Source: Cricetomys ansorgei
Lineage: Eukaryota > Chordata > Mammalia > Rodentia > Nesomyidae
NCBI GenBank assembly: GCA_026225945.1
Contig: JAMJFZ010004066.1
Coordinates: forward strand, 491,001 to 555,000
Length of the DNA stretch: 64,000 bases
Direction: 5' to 3'
The notes under the pieces are model-generated. The model was not told where the DNA came from. It was given only the letters and a program-made list of their open reading frames with translations, and made no database searches. Positions 56,336-64,000 of this stretch are shown here, piece by piece. A program made the position numbers and the translations under genes. Within the stretch, counting starts at the first letter, position 1, and every line of letters begins with the position of its first letter.

Positions 56336-56590
56336 GTTCGTGAGTATATAGTGTATGTGCACATGTGTGAGGTGCATGCTTCTGTACATGTGCAGGGGCA
56401 GAGAAGGGAATCAAGTGTTGTCCTTTATTACTCTCCATTTATTCCTTTGAAGTAGGGCTTTCTTTGAACCCAGGGCTAGAAACCAGCAAATCTCAGTGAT
56501 CCTCTCTCCATGCCCCTCAGAGCTGGCACCACAGGCATTTGAGAGATACCTGTCTTGTTACAATAGGGCCTTCACCACTTAGCCACTCCT
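56336..56590 (-). mobile_element. B3-family SINE, antisense, diverged
   Basis: TCAAGTGTTGTCCTTTATTA, GGCACCACAGGCATTTGAGA and CACCACTTAGCCACTCC. Confidence 0.5.
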
Positions 56591-56603
56591 TGTTTGCTTG
56601 CTT

Positions 56604-56672
56604 CTTTCCTTCCTTCCTTCCTTCCTTCCTTCCTTCCTTCCTTCCTTCCTTCCTTCCTTCCTTTTTTCTTTT
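56604..56672. repeat. (TTCC)n microsatellite
   Basis: About 15 TTCC units. Confidence 0.95.
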
Positions 56673-56702
56673 ACTCTTCCTCCTCTTCCTCCTCCGTCTT
56701 TC

Positions 56703-56838
56703 TGAGTCAGAGTCTCTCTGTGTAGCCCTGGCTGTCTTGGACCGCATTATGTAGACCAGGCTGGCTTTAAACTCAAGATTTGTCTGCTTCTGCCTCCCAG
56801 AGTTCAGGGATTAAGGACCAGCACCACCACACCTGATC
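56703..56838 (-). mobile_element. B1 SINE, antisense
   Basis: AGAGTCTCTCTGTGTAGCCC to CACCACACCTGATC. Confidence 0.85.
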
Positions 56839-56839
56839 C

Positions 56840-57780
56840 TCATTGTGTTCTTGGTGGGAGTCGGGGTGGTGCTGGAATCGCAAATCAGTTCTGATTTGCT
56901 GATGGCTAAATATGCTGAGGTAGTTCTAGGGGAGGGACTCTGTTACTCTTGCACGAGAGTTCTTGAAAAAGATCAAGCCACTCCCCGCTCTTCCTATTGC
57001 TTCCTGCCTTGTTCCTCATCATGATTCTGTCTGTCTGTGTGACTGCCCTAAGAGCTAAGAACAAGTCGAAGCTGGCTTTTTTTTCCAGCCCTGTAGCTGG
57101 AAACACAGGGAAGCTTGCTCCCCACATGCAGAGGAGGCTACTGCCAGTATCTTTGTCTTAACCATGGGCCTTCTCAGGGTCTATGACTCCTGCCCTGCCT
57201 GTACCCCTATAAATGTACCCTAACACTGCATTGAAGTTGAGACCGCCAGATGACATTTTCTCCCGTACTTGCTGACTTTCTGAGCTCCCCCCAAAGACAG
57301 GAAGGGCCACTGCTTCTCCAGGCGGAAGAGCTGCCACTGGGAACGTGCATGCATGCTCGCACGCGTGGGAAAGGGTTCTCAAATACAACATCTATACTCA
57401 TCAGAGTCCAAAACAATGGATCGGCTTGGAATTCCAATTTCCAAACCATCTACAGGATTTAGAACTCACAGATAGACAGAGCACCCACAACTCCACAGCT
57501 GGATGGCAGGATTAATTCTGAGAACACCCCACCCAGAGGAAAGAGCCAAGAGAAACATGCCCAGCTCTTCCTCTAAAGACACTCAGTAACCGAAATGAAT
57601 GGGGGTACAGTCTGGAGAAGCACTGTCCTCAGACATGATGCATACGCCCCTCCCACTGTTAGCGTAAACAGGACAAAGGAAGTGGCCAGAAGTGAACAGA
57701 AGAGGGGAGAGAGGAGGGTGGGAGGGGAGAGGGAGGAGGGAAGTAGAGGAGGTGGGATGCTTGGAACCAGCAACATTTAA
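56840..57780. other. Unique intergenic sequence
   Basis: No gene recognised. 57690-57760 is purine-rich (GGGAGAGGAGGG). Confidence 0.4.
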
Positions 57781-57782
57781 GA

Positions 57783-57978
57783 CTCTGAAGAGACTCAGTA
57801 GTTAGGAGCACTCGCTGGCCTTGCAGAGGGCCAAACTTTGTTCCCAGAACTCATGGCGTGGCTCACAACAGTCTGCACTTCAGTTCCAGGGGTCTGATGC
57901 CCTCTCTGGCCTCCGCAGTGATCAGTTATAGTGCTGTACAGACTGGCATGCAGGCAAAAGAGCCCTACAACAAAATAA
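57783..57978 (+). mobile_element. B2 SINE, sense, diverged
   Basis: GAGACTCAGTAGTTAGGAGC, CAACAGTCTGCACTTCAGTT and an AAAATAAAATAGG tail. Confidence 0.75.
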
Positions 57979-58995
57979 AATAGGAATTGAAAAAAACAAT
58001 TAAATCCTTTGAGGAAAGGGCTTCCACAAAGAATGTGAAGGCACCCTGGGAATGACACTTCAAGGCCATGCTGCCAGCTGTTGAGACAGCAGCTTCTACT
58101 TGACCCCTGTGACAGCACTGGGCAAAGGATCATCCAGGCCGCTCAGCGGGCACACGTCAGACTTCCTGAGTTACAGTGGAATGGCAGCAATGGGGAGAGT
58201 CCTTTATCCTGATCTGGGAGGCTGCTGGTGTGCGGACCCTAGGACACACGGGTTGTGTTCCTAAGAGTGAGCGGAAAGAAAAAATCCTCTCTCAAGAACA
58301 GCATGGGTAAGTGTGGGAGGCAGGAACCTCCCTGTGACTTATGTTTAAGTTTCACATGAGGAAACGTAAGGATGGAGGACCACGACATGGCCACATGCCC
58401 TGTTGTAACCAGGGCTTTCCAAGCCTCTCAAAAATGGACGAAGCCGATGCCCTCGTCTCATCCTAAAGGGACAGGAGCCAATCACAGAGAAGCTGCGGCT
58501 TTCTCCTGCAGAGTCCTGGGCCATGGTGGCCTGGTGTATTCAGGTTACACACAGCTCCTTGCAGCAAGGCCTTGCACAGAAATGAGGGAGACCCATGACT
58601 CTGAGTAACAGAGTAATTCTCTGACAAAGGGAACGTGCACCGCGCAGTCCACGCGCAACAAGCCACACTTTGAACTCCTTCAGGAAAGGATGCTATTGTG
58701 CAATCTCTTCATCTTGCTCACTCTTTAGCATAAGCTAAGATTGCACTATCTGTTTCTTGCTAGCTGATGACTCGGGCTGTCCTAATGTGTATGAGACGGG
58801 TACCCAGAAGAACCTGGTATTCATTCAGTGTAATACAATAAAGAGATTTCAAATGTTTTTGTGGATGGGGTTGGTTCAAACAGAATCAAAATCACCCCGG
58901 CCAGCTTTAGGTAACGAGACAAAAACTTAGCTGAAATGGACAATACGAATCGGAAGCATGATATAAAGAAACTAAAAGCAAATGGAGTAGATTAT
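57979..58995. other. Unique intergenic sequence
   Basis: No gene or clear repeat recognised. Confidence 0.4.
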
Positions 58996-58999
58996 CCTG

Positions 59000-59140
59000 G
59001 CATCGCAACACACGACTTCAGGCCCAGGACCTGGTCGACTGAGGCAGGAGGATCTCTACAAGTTCAGGACAGTCTAGTCTACGGAGCAAAGCCCAGACCA
59101 GTCAGTGCTGCTCAGTAAGATCGTGTCTCAAATAATTAAA
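59000..59140 (+). mobile_element. Old B1-like SINE, sense
   Basis: GAGGCAGGAGGATCTCTACA, GACAGTCTAGTCTACGGAGC and a CTCAAATAATTAAA tail. Confidence 0.55.
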
Positions 59141-59659
59141 GTGACAGTGGTGGTGATGACAGAGGCGATCAGGTGCAGTCTAGCTGGGCACGGGGCACGT
59201 GCCTGCACTCTCAGAACGCAGCGAGCATCCAGGCTAAGGAAGATTGAGAACCACAGGCAGCCTGGGCCAGGCAGATTGGAGTCTGTCTGTTGCAAATGTC
59301 TCTCTTCACGTAAAATCATAAGGCTTTTTGTTTTGTTCCCTTAACTTAGGATATGTTTTCATTTTTAACGTTTTGTTAGCTCTGACAGTTCCATATTTCT
59401 CTTAGATAGAACCCTGTTCCTCTCCCTGCCGACTTTGTGCCTCTCCCCTTTAGGCCCACCAAAGCCGATTTGTGCTGCCTATATGGGTGTGGGGCTATCT
59501 ACTGGAGTGTGAACAACCTACACGTGGGGCTATATCTGTAAAGAAAAATGACTCTCCCTCCCCCAAAGCCAAGGAGTACCCATAGGTGACCAGCTAGAGG
59601 TTGGGGATCATGAGCCCCTCCCTGCTCCATTATGGGTTTTTTGTTTGTTTGTTTGCTTT

Positions 59660-59802
59660 TCACTTTGTTGAGACACTATTTCTCCATCGTAACCCTGACC
59701 TGGAACTCACTCTGTAGACCAGGTTGGCCTCGAACTCACAGAGACCCGCCTGCCTCTGCCTCCGGAGTGCTGGGATTAAAGGTGTGCACTACCACTGCCC
59801 GG
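59660..59802 (-). mobile_element. B1 SINE, antisense
   Basis: TTGAGACACTATTTCTCCAT to CACTACCACTGCCCGG. Confidence 0.85.
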
Positions 59803-60169
59803 TCCCTGCTCCATCATGTAAATCTGACTGGCTTGTGCAGGCAACCACACCCGCAGTGAGTTCATAAGCGCAGTGGTCCTGTGTGTCCAGACTGTTTCCC
59901 TCCCGCCCTCCCTGACCTCTGGCTCTTATAATCTTCCTACTCTATAATTTGTGATGGCCCCTGAGTTTTCCAGAGGGGTGTCTGTGATATAGATGTTCTG
60001 CTCACGGCTGAACGCTCCACTGACGTCTGACTACTTGTGAATTTTCTAGTTTCTGCACCGACCACTGAGGAACTGCACAAAGAAACTTCTATGATGACGT
60101 CTGAGAGTTGCGGGATAGAGAGACGTGAACTTAGAGGATAATGTGACACTATATCCATTTGGCAAAGTG

Positions 60170-60400
60170 ATGGCAATGGCGTCACCTCTTGGGTCCTGTA
60201 AGCCCCCCAACCATGGGCTCTTAGCCAGATTTACCATACCAGGCACGTGTTTCCTCCTGTGGAATGAACCTTATAGACGAGCAGAAAGCAGTTGGTTACC
60301 CCTGCGATATCCATGCCACTATTGCAACCGCGGGGATGTCTTGCCACTCTGGTCGCAGGCTTCGCCTCCTTCGCCCCAGCAGATAAGTCCTGAGTTTTTA
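60170..60400 (+). mobile_element. Old interspersed repeat, second of two copies
   Basis: The GAATGAACCTTATAGACGAG and AGTTGGTTACCCCTGCGATA segments parallel the 55740 copy. A 136-codon frame across it is chance reading of the repeat. Confidence 0.35.
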
Positions 60401-60414
60401 ATTTACCTGTCCAT

Positions 60415-60540
60415 GCGCTCACTTGGCAGGAATTCATCAAATACCTACTGTATGCCAGAAATCGCACTAGATGCTGATAGTTACAAAGATGAGTGGAATG
60501 CACTTTCTGCTTTGAAGATGTCTCTGGCCAGATGAAGATA
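60415..60540. mobile_element. Ancient mammalian repeat remnant (L2-like)
   Basis: AATTCATCAAATACCTACTG then TATGCCAGAAATCGCACTAG follows the mammal-wide pattern of an L2-type 3' end. Highly diverged. Confidence 0.35.
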
Positions 60541-61322
60541 CCCTGGAGATGTCCTTCATCAAAATAGGCTTTAGACCTCCAGTTGGAGGTCAGCCCCAGG
60601 ACACCCCAAGGGTGATGTGATCCCGAAGGAACCTCTTGCCCTTGCTGGGACTCCATTCCATCGATGCTACAATGAGAAGGTAGTTTGCTTTCAGAATTGT
60701 CTTCCCAGCAGGGCATGATGGAGCAGGCCAGCAGCCCTCAGGAGGCTGAGGCAGAAAAAACGCAAGTCCAAGATGGGATCCATGGCCCCAGGTTACCTGG
60801 GAAAGCTCTCTGCACTGAGACGCCCCAGTGCCCTCTGACTTAATGAATCCATTGCAGCCATGGTCATTTTAAGAACAGGGTTTAAATGTTGATCTCCATT
60901 TTCTCTGCTGTATGAAACTATTCTTGTCATCTCCCTTCCTGCGGTCCTTTGTGCTTGTGCATTCAGAGAAATAATGAATTACATGGCGGGAAGAGGGCTT
61001 TCTCCGGAATTTTAGCTGAGACATTAAAACACACGAAGCAATCACACCCAAAGTACTGAGCACGGACACAGCAGTCTGCAAGTCTGGCGTAAAGGAGGAC
61101 AGGTGTTGCCTCAGAGCACAGCGACTGGCCCTCAAGCAGCCCTCTGGTGCCCTCTGTGTACAGCGGGTCTTACTGGCCTGAAGCCTGCTGGGCCACTGAC
61201 ACCCATGAGACCCCATCCATCTCCTGATCAAACCCCAGACCTGTCTATAGAGAAGAAATATCCTGTTCTCTTGCCCAGTCAAGGGAAATCTTGTAAAATA
61301 AACAAATCAATAAAACTTTCTG

Positions 61323-61418
61323 GCAGGGGAGAGATAGCTCAGCAGGTCAAAAAACAGCTTAGCCACACAAGTCTGACACCTGAGTTCAGTCCTCATGAAG
61401 CACTGGGTGCAGCCCCTG
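61323..61418 (+). mobile_element. tRNA-derived SINE (B2-like) head, sense
   Basis: GGGGAGAGATAGCTCAGCAG and CCTGAGTTCAGTCCTCATGA; interrupted by a B1. Confidence 0.6.
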
Positions 61419-61545
61419 GGCAGTAACACGCCTTTAATCCCGGCTGCAGAGAGGAGAGGCGGATCTGGGTGAGTTCCAGGCCAGCCTGGTCTAATAGTGA
61501 GTTCCAGGCCACCCTGGGTGCCGCCTTATCTGTAATCCTAGATCT
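61419..61545 (+). mobile_element. B1 SINE, sense, partly duplicated
   Basis: CACGCCTTTAATCCCGGCTG, then GTGAGTTCCAGGCCAGCCTG and again GTGAGTTCCAGGCCACCCTG, a 36-bp internal repeat. Confidence 0.75.
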
Positions 61546-61719
61546 CCTACAAAGAGTTGGAAGTTAGAGGCAGGAGAATCCATAGGAAGCATATAGGCCA
61601 GCTTGCCTGATATATATGACAGGGCAGAAACCACACGAGAGACCCTTGCCTTTAAAAATGAGTTGGAAGGAGAAATCCAACTCTACAGTAGTCCACTACC
61701 CTCTGCCCTAGTGCACACG

Positions 61720-61762
61720 GCACACACACACAAAACACACACACACACACACAAATAAATAA
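61720..61762. repeat. (CA)n microsatellite with AAAT tail
   Basis: About 14 CA units then AAATAAATAAAT. Confidence 0.9.
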
Positions 61763-61789
61763 ATAGTCTTCAATAGGTAATTCTCTTTT

Positions 61790-61928
61790 CTTTTGAGACA
61801 GGATTCCTCTATGTAGCCTTGGCTGTCTGGAACTTGATCTGTAGAGCAGGCTGGCCTCAAACTCAGAGATTTGCCTGCCTTTGCCTCCTGAGTGCTGGGA
61901 TTAAAGGCATTTGACAATTGTGCCCGGC
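61790..61928 (-). mobile_element. B1 SINE, antisense
   Basis: TGAGACAGGATTCCTCTATG to GACAATTGTGCCCGGC. Confidence 0.9.
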
Positions 61929-62392
61929 TTTAAATTTACCCACGCTCTGTACATATTCTTAAATAGTTCCACTCTACAGAAAATCTCTCTGAGAACCAAC
62001 CATTCTAGAATCTTCTTTTCAGCCTGCTCCATGACGTTTCCCTATCCCCAAGTACTCTTCCAGGCAGTGAATTTACTGAAAAATTGAATGTTCACCTGTT
62101 GGCTGTGTGGCAGCAGATGAACACGCAAACTCCCTGAGTTAACATCCATCTGATAGGACCATTCATCACACATGGACTGAAACACTAGCAGCTCCTCCCG
62201 GACCCTGGCTTGATGCTTGGACATGTTGGTGGACAAACCTTATCTCACTCTCCCGGAAGTCACCAAGCAGCGAGGTGGCAGGTACTTGTACAGATGTCTA
62301 TGTTGGCCAATGGGACGATCACAATGAGAATGGTCAACACCCTGAGATCTCAGAATGAACATCAGCGCCAAGTCCGAAGAATAAGTAGAAAT

Positions 62393-62480
62393 AACTGGCT
62401 GGATGTGCTCAGTGGCAGAGCCCCTGCCTGGCACTCCCGGGATGTGGGTCTGTTGCCCCGCGGCAGGGGTCAAGGGGTCA
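62393..62480 (+). mobile_element. ID/B4-type SINE, sense
   Basis: GCTGGATGTGCTCAGTGGCA and GAGCCCCTGCCTGGCACTCC resemble the ID tRNA-Ala-like head. Confidence 0.6.
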
Positions 62481-62599
62481 TCAACGCTGCAATGAGAAGG
62501 CACCACCAGTGCCAGGATGCGATTGGGTGAGGACAGACGATGGCTGGAAAATAAACGGATGATAGGGTAGGTGACGCTTTCATTTCGCTTGTCACAGCC

Positions 62600-62780
62600 C
62601 TGGGCATAGAACCTGGGACTTCCTGCATGATAAACCAGAAACTCTGCTGCTCGGGCTCATGCCTGCCTCTTTTTGACTTGTTAAATTTTGAGACAGCGTC
62701 TCACTACGTTGCTGAGGTTGGCCTTGACCCCGCTCTATACAGCTCTGATGGGCTTGAAATTTGCAACCCCCCGGGCTCAG
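62600..62780 (-). mobile_element. B4-type SINE, antisense
   Basis: ID-like part (GGGCATAGAACCTGGGACTT) followed by a B1-like part (GAGACAGCGTCTCACTACGT). Confidence 0.5.
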
Positions 62781-62797
62781 CATCCTTTTAAATCCAG

Positions 62798-62935
62798 ACT
62801 GGAGAGAGGGCTCCAGATCGGGGTTTGGTTCCCAGCACGTGGTGGCTCATAACCATCTGTAATTCTAGTCCCAGAGGATCCAATGACCTCTGTGGGCCAT
62901 GCATGGGCCATGCAAGTAAAACACACACACAGCAG
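62798..62935 (+). mobile_element. B2 SINE, sense, shortened
   Basis: GACTGGAGAGAGGGCTCCAG lacks most of the A-box to B-box region; AACCATCTGTAATTCTAGTC and an (AC)n tail are present. Confidence 0.75.
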
Positions 62936-63042
62936 GGATTCTTCACTTCTAGACAAGCTCCGGATCCTGGTGGGAGCCTAGTAAGCTTGCATGCTGTGTG
63001 GGAAAGCCTGGCAACAGCTCTGAACGCTATTGCAGCCGCAGA

Positions 63043-63058
63043 CCAGCAGGGGGCGCTG
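63043..63058 (+). promoter_or_regulatory. CTCF-type binding motif
   Basis: CCAGCAGGGGGCGCTG is an excellent match to the core CTCF consensus and lies in unique sequence, about 42 kb upstream of Pdx1. It could mark an insulator or loop anchor between Pdx1 and Gsx1. Motif evidence only. Confidence 0.6.
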
Positions 63059-63059
63059 T

Positions 63060-64000
63060 GACTTCATCGTTTTGAAGCTGCTTCCAGGCATCACTCCAGA
63101 TCTCTCCCTGGTTAAGTTTGCTTAGTTTTTAAGGAGTCCTCAAACCCAGGGTAAAGCTGCCAACACAGGCAGAGAGCTGCGAGGGGCCCAAGAGCTGAGC
63201 TTTCTCCCGAGTTTTGGGGCCTATGATCACAGCCTTCCTCACCCCCTTCCTGGCACTCTGTCCTAAAGCTTTTTCCCCCTGCAACACAGGGGTTGGTGTT
63301 TTATTTTATGCTGTTTTGACTCACTCCTTGGCACGCTGTAGATCAAGAGAGTCAACGTTCTCTGCTCTTTAGCAATCACCCTTCAACAAACGGCCTGCGC
63401 CGATCATCACTGGTAGTGGGCGACTAGGGCTTGGAAAAACTGGTCAAGACAGAAGGGTATGCAGAACACCCAAGCTAAAAAAAAAAGGGGGTGGGGTGGG
63501 GTTTATATAGCATGCCCGACAGTGTCCTGTCTGGACCCATCTGCCATCCAACTCCAGCCTCAGCAAACAGCCCGGCGAAAAGACAGACTTGTCACCAGTG
63601 AGGGTGTGTGTGTAGCGTGTGTGTGGTTGGGTTTTTCTTTCTGAGGGGACTTGCTGACCTCTGCTGAGGTCCAGTCTGCTCCTGGTGGTTCCTTCCTTAC
63701 ATGGCCAAGGACCTTTCCCCCTAGCCGAAGGGGAGTATGGGTAGAATGAAGAAGGCATGACCAAGGACGGACACCCGAGTCTCTCTCTTCCTCTCCCTTC
63801 TCTCATGGGCAGAGGGATGGGAGCAGGATTCGGAGGAAACCCAGAGAGGCACCAGGTTGGCTCTTGCCGGTGGCCTCAACTCAGAGGCACTGCCAGCTTA
63901 AGCGGGTTGTCTTCCTAGGCGGCTCCTGTCTCTGTGACCAGTGAAATTCAGTGGCCACCTGCAGCCGGCTCCACTCTGTGCAAGGCCAGGGGCTCTGAAG
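63060..64000. other. Unique intergenic sequence to window end
   Basis: No repeat or gene recognised. A 120-codon minus frame at 63444-63806 has no known domain. Confidence 0.4.

Noticed and set aside
60125..60535. 136-codon plus-strand frame
   Set aside because: It runs through an old interspersed repeat and an L2-like remnant; no domain.

Overview
This is nuclear DNA from a muroid rodent. The repeats (7SL-derived B1, tRNA-derived B2, B3 and B4/ID SINEs, and three URR1 DNA transposon copies) are rodent-specific, and the only gene I can support is the two-exon homeobox gene Pdx1, on the minus strand. Many B1 copies carry a head variant (TTGTAACTCTGG) where the usual mouse consensus has GTGTAGCCCTGG. 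The PDX1 homeodomain is intact, which argues against gerbils, whose PDX1 is strongly diverged. A murid relative outside Mus, Rattus and Gerbillinae (a deomyine such as a spiny mouse is one guess) would fit, but the species is inference.

Layout. About 0-15.4 kb lies 3' of Pdx1: SINE-rich to about 12.4 kb, with two CpG-rich blocks near 0.7-1.1 and 1.78-2.07 kb, then mostly unique sequence. Pdx1 spans about 15.4-20.77 kb: exon 2 (homeodomain and C-terminus) at 16408-16856, a 3.4 kb intron, exon 1 (transactivation domain and PBX-binding hexapeptide) at 20269-20674, and a TATA-less GC-rich promoter with an E-box and an inverted CCAAT box. Because the gene reads right to left, its upstream control DNA lies to the right. 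A repeat-poor block at about 21.3-24.05 kb sits where the known pancreatic enhancers (Areas I-III) are expected and contains FoxA-type motifs, an ATCGAT motif and a well-spaced PTF1-type bipartite site. A second unique, AT-rich block near 25.7-26.6 kb is a candidate for the Area IV enhancer.

From about 28 to 64 kb the window is intergenic, toward where Gsx1 would lie in the ParaHox cluster. It is filled with SINEs, microsatellites, LTR-type elements and older repeats, with a few unique stretches that look like candidate conserved non-coding elements and one strong CTCF-type motif at 63043-63058. Neither Gsx1 nor Cdx2 is in the window; no second homeobox is seen.

Most open reading frames elsewhere come from SINEs, microsatellites or chance. 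Enhancer, CTCF and TSS assignments are motif and position readings only, with no alignment or functional data.
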